Assembly (NCBI GenBank): GCA_946478655.1
Contig: CAMLDG010000004.1
Coordinates: 1 to 12,540 of the forward strand
Source: an uncultured Nitrosotalea sp.
Lineage (GTDB): Archaea > Thermoproteota > Nitrososphaeria > Nitrososphaerales > Nitrosopumilaceae
Length of the DNA stretch: 12,540 nt
Reading direction: 5' to 3'
Part shown: piece after piece, positions 1 through 6,876 of the stretch
How the letters are laid out: each line of letters opens with the position of its first letter
How positions within the stretch are numbered: position 1 is the stretch's first letter
The notes under the pieces: generated by a model
What the model saw: the letters and a program-made list of their open reading frames with translations, nothing else
What the model was told of the DNA's origin: nothing
Databases searched by the model: none
Position numbers and translations under genes: made by a program

Positions 1-33
1 TCTTCGCATTTCGCGGTTTCCGCCACGCATCAT
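1..33 (-). CDS. Partial CDS, probable nascent polypeptide-associated complex (NAC) protein, N-terminus only
   Basis: Reading leftward from an ATG at 33-31, the frame is open to the window edge and gives MMRGGNREMRR. The start lies 7 bp beyond the stop of the PUA-domain gene, so the two are probably co-transcribed. The short Met/Gly/Arg-rich start resembles archaeal NAC alpha homologues, which begin with a glycine- and methionine-rich stretch before a basic helix and bind nascent chains at the ribosome. I also recall NAC genes lying beside PUA-domain genes in archaea. Only eleven codons are visible, so the product is an inference. A second ATG at 30-28 could be the true start. Confidence 0.45.
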   Translation of the reverse strand, partial: MMRGGNREMRR

Positions 34-40
34 GTTATAT

Positions 41-508
41 TCATACTCCGCTGTTTGTACTTTTTAAACTATCTCTGATCTTTATTGCTACTCCTTTTTT
101 AAACGAGTTTATCATTCTTGTAGACAAAACTGCTTTACCGACAGCAATTACTTTGCCACCATGTAATACCGTTACATCTGAGCCTATCAGTATGTTTTTT
201 CCACACCAGGTTACATGCTTACAAAAGACCGAGCTGCCTTCTTGAACAAACGCCTTTGATTCATCATCAATTTCAAGGCAATTTTCTCTGAATTTTTTAC
301 TTTTCAAAAGGATTTGGGCAAAATATGGGGTTATTGCAAGACCACCATCAGTTCGTAGAGTACAAAGCAAGTTATCATTTTGATGTACGTGTTTTATTCT
401 GCCCGTATTTTTTGAATATGTGATAGCTACATCCTTTGGGAGATATCTTGACACTCCCTGGCCAAAAAGTGCATCCAACGTATACTTGATTTTAAGAATC
501 GAATCCAT
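41..508 (-). CDS. PUA-domain protein with a TGT-C2-like N-terminal half
   Basis: A 155-residue protein. Residues about 5-75 resemble the C2 domain that precedes PUA in archaeal tRNA-guanine transglycosylase (LFGQGVS..LP, YSKNTGRIKHV, LLCTLRTDGGLAIT). Residues about 77-150 form a PUA RNA-binding domain with the typical hydrophobic-glycine pattern (GSDVTVLHGGKVIAVGKAVLS). There is no catalytic TGT domain, so I infer an RNA-binding accessory protein, either the detached C-terminal part of an archaeosine transglycosylase or a ribosome/tRNA-associated PUA protein. It is followed 7 bp later by a probable NAC start codon, which suggests a translation-linked role. The ATG at 508 fits a leaderless start, with an AT-rich TATA-like element about 27 bp upstream. 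The domain assignment is fairly sure; the specific function is not. Confidence 0.8.
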   Translation of the reverse strand: MDSILKIKYTLDALFGQGVSRYLPKDVAITYSKNTGRIKHVHQNDNLLCTLRTDGGLAITPYFAQILLKSKKFRENCLEIDDESKAFVQEGSSVFCKHVTWCGKNILIGSDVTVLHGGKVIAVGKAVLSTRMINSFKKGVAIKIRDSLKSTNSGV

Positions 509-530
509 AGAATTATGGCGATTTATCCAT

Positions 531-540
531 GTTAATTATT
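531..540 (-). promoter_or_regulatory. Candidate TATA box of the PUA-domain gene
   Basis: On the minus strand this reads AATAATTAAC, centred about 27 bp before the ATG at 508. This is the spacing expected for an archaeal leaderless transcript. The element is AT-rich but not a strong consensus. It shares a 100-bp divergent spacer (509-608) with the phoU-like promoter. Confidence 0.4.
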
Positions 541-578
541 TTTGCAATGAAGGTGACCTATATAGTAAGTCCTAACAA

Positions 579-587
579 CTATATAGA
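579..587 (+). promoter_or_regulatory. TATA box of the AbrB-PhoU/hflX/trm56 operon
   Basis: CTATATAGA centred near 583 lies about 26 bp upstream of the ATG at 609, so transcription should start at or next to the start codon (leaderless). A second CTATATAG at 559-566 is too far upstream for the same start and could serve an alternative start site or be a remnant. Confidence 0.6.
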
Positions 588-608
588 ATAATTCACAACC
601 CGTGTAAC

Positions 609-1652
609 ATGGGAACAAATGAAGAAATGCGAAAGATACAGTTTACAGGCAAGTCGTCATATATCGTTTCACTTCCAAAACAATGGATTATTGACATGGG
701 TCTCAAACAAGGAGACCAAGTAGCAGTAGTAAGACAAGGAATTTCCAATTTACAAATCGTTCCATTAAAGCATCATAACAAATCTGTTGGTACAGAAGAG
801 GCAACGATTGAGATCAAACCAGAAGAGGAAGACTCGACAATTGTTAGAAAACTGATTTCACTTTATCTTCTTGGATTTACCATCATAAACGTAAGATCAA
901 AGGTTGGAAGACTAAAGCCATCTCAGAGAAATTCTATCAAAGATGCAGTAAAAGGTATCTTGATGGGAACCGAGATTACTGCAGATTCTACTGAAGGTAT
1001 CACTATTCAGGTACTCATCAATCTGTTTGAGCTTTCAGTTGATGGTGCTCTAAAAAGAATGCTGATAATAGCAAAATCAATGCAAAATGATGCATTACTT
1101 GCTCAAGAAGAAGGAAATATTGAACTTGCAAAAGAGGTCATAAACAGTGACGACGAAGTTGACAGATTCAGTTTTTACATAATGAGACAACTCAAGATAG
1201 CAATCCAAAATGAGCACATGTTAAATGAAATGGGAATAGAAAGCCCATACCATTGTTTAGGCTATAGATTAATAGTAAAAAACATTGAACGTGTAGGAGA
1301 TCATGCAACAGACATTGCAAGAGACTTGCTTGAATACAAAAAACCCATCAAGAAAAACATACTGGACCCAATACATGACATGAATACATTTACCTTGTCG
1401 GTATTGGATGAGGCCTGTTTATCTCTATTCAAGAAGGATTCTAACGAGGCAGAACGAACAGTACAAAAAACTGCTGAAATTTCAAAATATGAAAAAAAGG
1501 TTCAGGATGGTCTGAAAACATTGAGGGATACTGAAGAAGTCTACAGAGTTAGAAGAATGAGCGAAAACATACGAAGGATATCAGAATATGCAAGTGATAT
1601 TGCAGAGATAGTCCTAGATGTGACAATAGAAAAAACTCTGCGAAAGCAATAA
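609..1652 (+). CDS. phoU: AbrB-domain/PhoU-family phosphate-uptake regulator
   Basis: A 347-residue soluble protein. Residues about 7-53 form a SpoVT/AbrB swapped-hairpin DNA-binding domain ([19 protein letters not shown], then [10 protein letters not shown]). The rest, about 100-340, is helical with two PhoU-like repeats, including [19 protein letters not shown] near the end and the paired [12 protein letters not shown]. Archaeal proteins of this AbrB-PhoU fusion are annotated as phosphate uptake regulators, and the architecture suggests DNA binding controlled by a phosphate or metal signal. No pst transporter genes are in the window, so the regulated process is not shown. The ATG at 609 matches a leaderless start behind the TATA box at 579-587; an internal ATG at 627 is the alternative. 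It is the first gene of an operon with hflX (22 bp gap) and trm56. Confidence 0.85.
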   Translation: MGTNEEMRKIQFTGKSSYIVSLPKQWIIDMGLKQGDQVAVVRQGISNLQIVPLKHHNKSVGTEEATIEIKPEEEDSTIVRKLISLYLLGFTIINVRSKVGRLKPSQRNSIKDAVKGILMGTEITADSTEGITIQVLINLFELSVDGALKRMLIIAKSMQNDALLAQEEGNIELAKEVINSDDEVDRFSFYIMRQLKIAIQNEHMLNEMGIESPYHCLGYRLIVKNIERVGDHATDIARDLLEYKKPIKKNILDPIHDMNTFTLSVLDEACLSLFKKDSNEAERTVQKTAEISKYEKKVQDGLKTLRDTEEVYRVRRMSENIRRISEYASDIAEIVLDVTIEKTLRKQ

Positions 1653-1674
1653 GATATCGAAGGATGGCAGTAAG

Positions 1675-2805
1675 ATGTTGAAAGATTCTGCAATTCTGAT
1701 TACATACGATAAGGAAGACTCGCTAAAAGAGGCATTAGGGCTATGCGATGCTGCAGGATATGAGGTTCGCAAGATAATACAACATAGAATTCTAAACAAA
1801 TCAAAATATGGACTAGGGGAAGGCAAGGTAGACGAATTAAAGGAAATGTTGTCTTCCATCAAACCTGATGTCATAATCTTTGATGAGATACTCAAGCCAA
1901 GTCAGAATTACAATTTGGCCTCTACTCTCAAAATGAACATACTTGACAGAGAGGCTCTAATTCTTCAGATCTTTGAGCGAAGGGCAAAGAGTTCAGAATC
2001 CACACTACAAGTCAAGATGGCTCAGCTGCGATATGAGATGTCAAGGGCCAAAGAAAAAGTCAGACTTGCAAAGATGGGAGAGCAACCAGGATTTATGGGG
2101 ATAGGAAAATTCGAAGTTGATGTTTACTTTAACGATATTAAAAATAGAATGAATGGTGTAAAATCAAAGTTAGCAAAATCATCAACGCAACGTGCGCTTC
2201 ACAGACAAGCAAGAAAAAGATTTGGGTTTAAGACAATCTCTCTTGCTGGATATACATCAGCAGGAAAGACTACACTTTTCAATGTACTAACTGGTGAAGA
2301 AAAAGAAGAAAGTCCAAAACTTTTCACTACACTTTCTACAACCACACGAAAGATCACTCTAAGAAATTCCGAGGTTTTAATTTCAGATACGGTAGGTTTC
2401 ATAAGCAGACTACCTGCATACATGGTCCAAGCGTTCAAGTCAACTCTTGAGGAGCTTGTCTATACAGACGTTGTAATAGTAGTCATTGATGTAAGTGATA
2501 CTATGTTGGAACTAAGAAAGAAATTCAAGAGTTGTATTTCTACCTTAGATGAGATTGGAGTAAGCAAAGACAAGATGATCTTTGTTCTAAATAAATCAGA
2601 TTTGGTTTCAAAAGAAGAGGTTATTGAGAGAGCAAATCAACTAGACCTGACAAATAATAAAAAATGGTTAGCAGTATCATCTTCAACGGGATTTAACATT
2701 ACACAATTAAAGACTCTGATATACCAAGCATTAGACAATTCGCCAGTAACAGAGGAAAAAAAGGAAATACAAAGACCAGAAATTAAAATAAATTATGAAG
2801 ATTGA
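1675..2805 (+). CDS. hflX: HflX-family ribosome-associated GTPase
   Basis: A 376-residue GTPase. The N-terminal HflX domain shows [15 protein letters not shown] (about 46-60), [13 protein letters not shown] (about 69-81) and [14 protein letters not shown] (about 91-104), followed by a helical arm. The G domain begins near 185: P-loop [11 protein letters not shown] at 192-202, a switch region with TLSTTTR, G3 DTVGF at 238-242, G4 NKSD at 306-309, and an SSS-type G5 near 335. HflX binds the large ribosomal subunit and splits or rescues stalled ribosomes in bacteria; the archaeal role is inferred from this. The usual 'GPGE' linker motif is replaced by a diverged stretch around 133-145 ([16 protein letters not shown]). 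The start at 1675 follows a weak AAGGA motif by about 10 bp. It overlaps trm56 by 11 bp. Confidence 0.92.
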   Translation: MLKDSAILITYDKEDSLKEALGLCDAAGYEVRKIIQHRILNKSKYGLGEGKVDELKEMLSSIKPDVIIFDEILKPSQNYNLASTLKMNILDREALILQIFERRAKSSESTLQVKMAQLRYEMSRAKEKVRLAKMGEQPGFMGIGKFEVDVYFNDIKNRMNGVKSKLAKSSTQRALHRQARKRFGFKTISLAGYTSAGKTTLFNVLTGEEKEESPKLFTTLSTTTRKITLRNSEVLISDTVGFISRLPAYMVQAFKSTLEELVYTDVVIVVIDVSDTMLELRKKFKSCISTLDEIGVSKDKMIFVLNKSDLVSKEEVIERANQLDLTNNKKWLAVSSSTGFNITQLKTLIYQALDNSPVTEEKKEIQRPEIKINYED

Positions 2806-3325
2806 AGTTTTACGCATAGGTACAAGACTTGTTCGAGATGACAGAGTAACAACTCACGTAACTCTGGTATCAAGGGCATTTGGGGCATCAAAAATATACA
2901 TGTATGATGCAAATCCAGAGATAAAAGAGACGGTATCCAAGGTAAACAAAATGTGGGGTAGTGATTTCAAAGTAGAGATCATTGAAAATTGGAAGGATGT
3001 TATAAAATCAAAAAAGAAGGATCTGTTCAAGATAGTCCATTTAACAATGTATGGTGAAAATATTAATGACGTACAGGATCAGGTAAAAGAAGAAGAAAAA
3101 ATTTTGATTGTGGTTGGTGCAGAAAAGGTTCCAAGGGAAGTATACGACATGGCAGACTATAACATTGCAATTGGAAACCAACCGCATTCAGAGATATCAG
3201 CACTTGCGATATTGCTTGACAGAATTTTACAAGGACAGTACCTTCAGAAAAAATATCCAGACGGAGAACGTGAAATAATCCCAACAAAAAAGGGAAAAAA
3301 TGTAATAGATAAAACTGCCAATTGA
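2795..3325 (+). CDS. trm56: tRNA (cytidine-56-2'-O)-methyltransferase (aTrm56)
   Basis: A 176-residue SPOUT-family enzyme that methylates the ribose 2'-OH of C56 in the tRNA T-loop using S-adenosylmethionine, an archaea-specific modification that stabilises the tRNA elbow. Visible signatures are [20 protein letters not shown] (residues 5-24), the SAM-site loop [16 protein letters not shown] (106-121) and the knot motif [19 protein letters not shown] (125-143). The length matches the family. The ATG at 2795 lies inside the end of hflX (11 bp overlap), so translation is probably coupled. Its place next to tfe is, as I recall, a neighbourhood seen in other archaea. A basic tail after residue 150 is unremarkable. 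Confidence 0.93.
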   Translation: MKIEVLRIGTRLVRDDRVTTHVTLVSRAFGASKIYMYDANPEIKETVSKVNKMWGSDFKVEIIENWKDVIKSKKKDLFKIVHLTMYGENINDVQDQVKEEEKILIVVGAEKVPREVYDMADYNIAIGNQPHSEISALAILLDRILQGQYLQKKYPDGEREIIPTKKGKNVIDKTAN

Positions 3326-3330
3326 ACTAA

Positions 3331-3369
3331 TTATATAAAAACAGGTTAAAACCATTTGATTAAATATAG
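3331..3369 (+). promoter_or_regulatory. tfe promoter region with two TATA-like elements
   Basis: The 62-bp gap before tfe holds TTATATAAAA at 3331-3340, the stronger TATA box, and TAAATATAG at 3361-3369. The first would give a leader of about 25-28 nt that contains AGGAAAG before the ATG at 3388. The second is about 23-25 bp before the ATG and would give a leaderless message. The sequence does not decide between them. Confidence 0.55.
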
Positions 3370-3387
3370 AGATTAGGAAAGAAGAGT

Positions 3388-3897
3388 ATGTCAGTTGAGC
3401 ACGAAGATCCTTTTGTAAAAATTGCTGCCTTGATTGGCGGAGATGAGTACCTTAAGGTTGCTCGTTCACTTCTCAATACGGAAGATGCTACAGATGAGGA
3501 AATAGCAAGTTCGACTGGACTTAGAATCAACATAGTTAGAAAGGTGCTGTATGATCTTTTTGGTAAGGCTCTCATAACAGGCATTAGAGTAAAGGACGAA
3601 AAGAAGGGATGGTTCGTTTACAGATGGAGAGCAAGAAAGGATGAAGTCGATAATTTTATTGAGAATCAAAAAAAGAAGATCGTGGAAAGGCTACAACAAA
3701 GAGTAGACTATGAAAACTCGGCTGATTTTTACCATTGCGGAAATGAAGACTGTCAGAAATTGACCTTTGAAAAGGCCCTGGATTTATCCTTCAAATGTCC
3801 TACTTGCGGAAAATTGGTTAATCTTTCAAAAAATGAGAAACTCAAAAAGGCTTTGCAGGGAAAAATAGATCAATTACGTGATGATCTAAAACACTAG
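3388..3897 (+). CDS. tfe: Transcription factor E alpha subunit (TFE)
   Basis: A 169-residue homologue of the TFIIE alpha N-terminal part. Residues about 5-85 form the extended winged-helix domain that binds the RNA polymerase clamp and upstream DNA (EEIASSTGLRINIVRKVLYDLF, then GWFVYRWRA). A helical linker (about 86-108) leads to a C4 zinc ribbon with Cys117, Cys122, Cys137 and Cys140, then a charged helical tail. TFE stabilises the open promoter complex together with TBP and TFB. The four zinc cysteines and both domains are intact. The gene has its own promoter downstream of trm56, and its stop codon overlaps the stop end of the convergent arfC gene by 4 bp, so transcripts from the two strands must run into each other's genes. 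Confidence 0.95.
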   Translation: MSVEHEDPFVKIAALIGGDEYLKVARSLLNTEDATDEEIASSTGLRINIVRKVLYDLFGKALITGIRVKDEKKGWFVYRWRARKDEVDNFIENQKKKIVERLQQRVDYENSADFYHCGNEDCQKLTFEKALDLSFKCPTCGKLVNLSKNEKLKKALQGKIDQLRDDLKH

Positions 3898-4538
3898 GAT
3901 ACATAGTGTAAAACTAGTTCATTTTGTATTTTCTTGATCTTTTTTAATTTAAAAGAGTTTGATATATTTTCAAATCCAACACCTTCAACTAGAGAAATTG
4001 CAGTACTTCCTCCTAGAACATACGGTGTAACAGTAATTATGATTTCATCCACTAGTTTTTCTTTGAAGAAATACCAGTTGGTTGTACCTCCACCTTCAAC
4101 AACAATTCTTTTGATGCCCCTTTTGCCTAGTATTTGCAATAGTTTCTTTATGTTGATTGTTTTCTTTCCACATCTAATTACTTGAGCTCCTTTTGCAACA
4201 AACTTTTCCACATTTTTAGAAGCATTTTCTGATACAACAAGTATGGTAGGCGTTTTTTTTGCAGTTCTAATCACTTTTGATTTTAGAGATAAACTGCCGT
4301 TTGGATCAAGAATTATACGAATTGGGTTTTTTCCTTTTACGTGCCTGACAGTAAGTGACGGATTGTCTACATTTACAGTGTTTTTTCCTATCAATATGGC
4401 ATCAACACTTTTCCGAAGATTATGGACCCGTACCAAGTCTTTTTTTGATGAGAGGTTGGACCTTCCAGTACGTGTGGCTATCTTTCCATCAATGCTGATG
4501 GCAGCACTGAGTATTACATAGGGCCTAGATTTTTCCAT
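3894..4538 (-). CDS. arfC: 2,5-diamino-6-(ribosylamino)-pyrimidinone 5'-phosphate reductase (ArfC/Rib7 type)
   Basis: A 214-residue stand-alone reductase of the RibD C-terminal (DHFR-like) family. It reduces the ribosyl side chain of the diaminopyrimidine phosphate to ribityl with NAD(P)H, before deamination in archaea and fungi. Signatures: VILSAAISIDGKIATRTG (residues 8-25), AILIGKNTVNVDNPSLTVR (about 47-65), VVEGGGTTNWYFFKEKLVDE (about 146-165) and VTPYVLGG. There is no fused RibD deaminase domain, so deamination must come from another protein. It is the last gene of the riboflavin block. Its ATG lies 14 bp inside the end of the amidohydrolase gene, preceded by AAGGA about 11 bp upstream. 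Its stop overlaps that of tfe on the other strand. Confidence 0.92.
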   Translation of the reverse strand: MEKSRPYVILSAAISIDGKIATRTGRSNLSSKKDLVRVHNLRKSVDAILIGKNTVNVDNPSLTVRHVKGKNPIRIILDPNGSLSLKSKVIRTAKKTPTILVVSENASKNVEKFVAKGAQVIRCGKKTINIKKLLQILGKRGIKRIVVEGGGTTNWYFFKEKLVDEIIITVTPYVLGGSTAISLVEGVGFENISNSFKLKKIKKIQNELVLHYVS

Positions 4539-5715
4539 GCACTAGTTTTCCTTCATACATCACTGCTTTTATGGTATTTTCTGAAGCCCTATGCACTATT
4601 GATGCATGAGGATTGTGCATTGGCTCTAGATCAATTGCATGTTTTTCAATGAATATACAATCTGCCATGTTGCCAGTTTGAATAATTCCAATTTTACCAC
4701 CCAAAAGTTTTGAAGCGTTTGTTGTAGCCATCTTGAGTATATCTTTTGGCACTAGTCTTTTCTTTTTCATGGCCATTGAAACTTTCCAAAGATAATCCAT
4801 CTCCCTGAACATGTCAGGGGAATTTATCATCACATTGTCAGTTCCAATAGCAATGTTACATCCAGCATCAAGCATGACATCTACATCAGGAATACCTTCT
4901 GCAAGAGATGCATTTGCCCGTGGACATACAACTATACTTGCTCTATTTTTTATTGCAAGCGCAAGATCTTTTTTTGAGGCATAAGTCATATGAACCAAAA
5001 AATTTGGTTTTGCAAGCAGAGCTCGCTGAGTCTCAGTTTTTCCAGAGATCTTTTTTGATATCTTGTTGCTTTCTTCAGTCTCTGCAGAGTGAATGGCACG
5101 AATTTTCCTAGTCTTTGCAAAGTATTGTAATGCAGAATCGCTAAACTCATTTGGACCACTAATGCCAATCCCATCACAGTTTGGTAGAAAGTTTTGAAGT
5201 GATGATTTGTGAATTTGTGGAATAGGAGTGTTATTTTTGATAGCTTTTGAATCTTGATAATATTCAATTCTTCCCAGAATGATAGGCCTTATTGGAATAC
5301 CCAGTGTGGCATTTTTTAATAGATCAATTCCTTCACTGCCTCCTTCTCGAAAATCTATGAATGATGTTATTCCTTTTCTAATCATTGAGATGCAAGAATT
5401 TTTCACAAAACTTGTCAAGTGATATTTATCAGAATTTTTGAGAATTTTTTGCTTAAACCCACTAACTGGGTGTATCTTTTCCTCAACGCCTGAGTCTATT
5501 CCTATGTCCTTGGCTATAGAATCCCCAATGTGCGTATGAGAATTGACTAGTCCAGGCATCATTAAGAGGCCCTCACCGTCAAGTGTAACCTCATTTTTTT
5601 GGGGAGAGAGTTTTGTCCCTATTTGCCCTATGTGCTTTCCAGAAATTCTCACACTAGTGCTTGGGATATAATCTAGTTCTTTACCATAGAGCAAACTGAT
5701 ATTTCTTATCAGCAT
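4525..5715 (-). CDS. Amidohydrolase-superfamily deaminase-like enzyme, candidate missing riboflavin-pathway deaminase
   Basis: A 396-residue protein of the ATZ/TRZ (guanine/cytosine/SAH deaminase-like) branch. It has an N-terminal beta-sandwich start, the metal motif NSHTHIG with His60 and His62, His209 and Glu212 in HSAETEE (the HxxE site that binds metal and acts as acid/base in aminohydrolases), His242 in VHMTYAS, CPRANASL at 264-271, and Asp293 in GTDN. A C-terminal return to the sandwich (GNMADCIFIEKH) completes the fold, and no site residue is missing. It overlaps arfA by 7 bp and arfC by 14 bp, so it is translated within the riboflavin operon. I infer hydrolysis of the 2-amino group of 2,5-diamino-6-(ribitylamino)pyrimidinone 5'-phosphate, the step otherwise lacking here. 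Alternatives are a formamide hydrolase standing in for ArfB, or an unrelated nucleoside deaminase. Family confidence is high; substrate is inference. Confidence 0.88.
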   Translation of the reverse strand: MLIRNISLLYGKELDYIPSTSVRISGKHIGQIGTKLSPQKNEVTLDGEGLLMMPGLVNSHTHIGDSIAKDIGIDSGVEEKIHPVSGFKQKILKNSDKYHLTSFVKNSCISMIRKGITSFIDFREGGSEGIDLLKNATLGIPIRPIILGRIEYYQDSKAIKNNTPIPQIHKSSLQNFLPNCDGIGISGPNEFSDSALQYFAKTRKIRAIHSAETEESNKISKKISGKTETQRALLAKPNFLVHMTYASKKDLALAIKNRASIVVCPRANASLAEGIPDVDVMLDAGCNIAIGTDNVMINSPDMFREMDYLWKVSMAMKKKRLVPKDILKMATTNASKLLGGKIGIIQTGNMADCIFIEKHAIDLEPMHNPHASIVHRASENTIKAVMYEGKLVHGKI

Positions 5716-6461
5716 GTCATCTCAAGAATTCTGGTATCTTTTTTTCCAGAGTCTCTAAGCTCACGGATCTTATCTAATGATTGAGTAGCCAATTTTGCTG
5801 CATCTCTTCCTGTTTTTGCGGTTCCAATTCCGCAGTTAAATGAAATATCATATTTTTGTTTTACAATTTCAAGAAACTTTGTTATTTCATCTTTGTTGGC
5901 ATCGGAACTTAATATCATAAAGTTGTCTCCGCCCATGAAAAATGCAAGCGAATTTCTTTTGAGGAAAAACTCTGACATTTCAGAATATAATTTGATAATA
6001 AGTGAAGATACTTCGTAAGGCGATTTTTTTGCAGAAACTGATGTGGAACCATCTACATCCATGTGTATAATCTGAACTAGATCTGCATCTTTGCCTAATG
6101 GTAATCCAAAGATGTCATGATCTTTGCTTAGGGTTGCGTTAGATCTTCTTGCCTTGTCAGCATTTGAGCTTGCCTCAAACGGGGTTTTTCCTTGTCCAAT
6201 AGACATGGATAAACCCAATTCAAAGGATTTCACTAGATGTTTTTGGATTTCAACATGATCATCAACAGAGAGACCGTTAGTTATTACAAAGATTTCATCA
6301 AATCTATTAGGAAATGCAAGGCAATTTTTTTGTGAAAACAAGTTTTGTATTTCTTTGTACAATGATGCTTGAAGCATCTGAAGCCTGTGTTCCCTATCGC
6401 TGCCCAGGGTCAGAGTCCATGGACCATATCCGGTTATCTTGATTATGGTCAGTTGAATCAT
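5709..6461 (-). CDS. arfA: GTP cyclohydrolase III (ArfA), first step of archaeal riboflavin synthesis
   Basis: A 250-residue enzyme that opens the GTP imidazole ring to give 2-amino-5-formylamino-6-ribosylamino-pyrimidinone 5'-phosphate, keeping the formyl group, unlike bacterial RibA. The N-terminus IKITGYGPWTLTLGSDREHR and FPNRFDEIFVITNGLSVDDH (about 50-69) match the family. The protein has two ferredoxin-like halves related to nucleotide cyclases and GGDEF proteins: HMDVDGST at 133-140 and FFMGGDNFM at 174-182 provide the metal and nucleotide site of the second half. Its length is close to the methanogen enzyme as I remember it. The start overlaps the ribH stop as ATGA (4 bp), and its own stop overlaps the amidohydrolase start by 7 bp. 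The product needs a formamide hydrolase, which is not recognisable in this window. Confidence 0.92.
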   Translation of the reverse strand: MIQLTIIKITGYGPWTLTLGSDREHRLQMLQASLYKEIQNLFSQKNCLAFPNRFDEIFVITNGLSVDDHVEIQKHLVKSFELGLSMSIGQGKTPFEASSNADKARRSNATLSKDHDIFGLPLGKDADLVQIIHMDVDGSTSVSAKKSPYEVSSLIIKLYSEMSEFFLKRNSLAFFMGGDNFMILSSDANKDEITKFLEIVKQKYDISFNCGIGTAKTGRDAAKLATQSLDKIRELRDSGKKDTRILEMTC

Positions 6462-6874
6462 TTTCTAATTTTTTCCAGTTCTTCAGACAGTCTCTTTGCA
6501 GCCTCAATGGCTCTCTCAGCTACTGGTCGTATTCGTTGATGTGCCTGCCTATCACTCATTCCAGGTCCTGTTATTCCCAGTGTCACTGGTTTTTGGTACT
6601 TTATTGAGAGATCTACTAATGCTTTTGCAGTTACATGAGAAATGAGTTCGTCATGTTTTGTCTGACCTTTGATTACTGCTCCAAGAGTCACTACAGCATC
6701 AACATCTTTTTTTTGCAACAAGGTATCAATCAATAGAGGCATATCAAATACGCCTGGAACTTTACTTGTGTATTTTACATTCATTTTTAGAGCTTTTGCT
6801 CGTTCTATAGCAAGATCTAGCATTTTAAAAGTAATTTCACTATTAAATTCTGCAACAACAATTGCTATATTCAA
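6458..6874 (-). CDS. ribH: 6,7-dimethyl-8-ribityllumazine synthase
   Basis: It condenses 5-amino-6-ribitylaminouracil with 3,4-dihydroxy-2-butanone 4-phosphate to give the direct precursor of riboflavin. The fold signatures are the start IAIVVAEFNSEIT, VPGVFDMPL, VTLGAVIKGQTKHDELISHV with the family's catalytic histidine in KHDEL, and VTLGITGPGM. I place the start at the TTG at 6874 (138 residues) because AAGGAG at 6888-6883 lies 8 nt upstream, the best spacing. A TTG at 6880 would add two residues and overlap the ribB stop as TTGA, but leaves only 2 nt to that ribosome-binding site. There is no in-frame ATG nearby. It overlaps arfA by 4 bp. Confidence 0.93.
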   Translation of the reverse strand: MNIAIVVAEFNSEITFKMLDLAIERAKALKMNVKYTSKVPGVFDMPLLIDTLLQKKDVDAVVTLGAVIKGQTKHDELISHVTAKALVDLSIKYQKPVTLGITGPGMSDRQAHQRIRPVAERAIEAAKRLSEELEKIRK

Positions 6875-6876
6875 GA

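Noticed and set aside
559..566. Second TATA box (CTATATAG) before the AbrB-PhoU gene
   Set aside because: It lies about 47 bp from the start codon, too far for the leaderless start that the nearer copy explains, so I did not list it as a separate promoter.
1664..1681. Short ORF beginning ATG at 1664 before hflX
   Set aside because: It has five codons and ends at a TGA overlapping the hflX start. It could be a chance upstream ORF, and nothing supports its translation.
5709..6461. GGDEF diguanylate cyclase for the protein with MGGDN
   Set aside because: The full-length match to GTP cyclohydrolase III (GYGPWTLT start, HMDVDGST) and the riboflavin context explain the GGDEF-like motif as shared ancestry.
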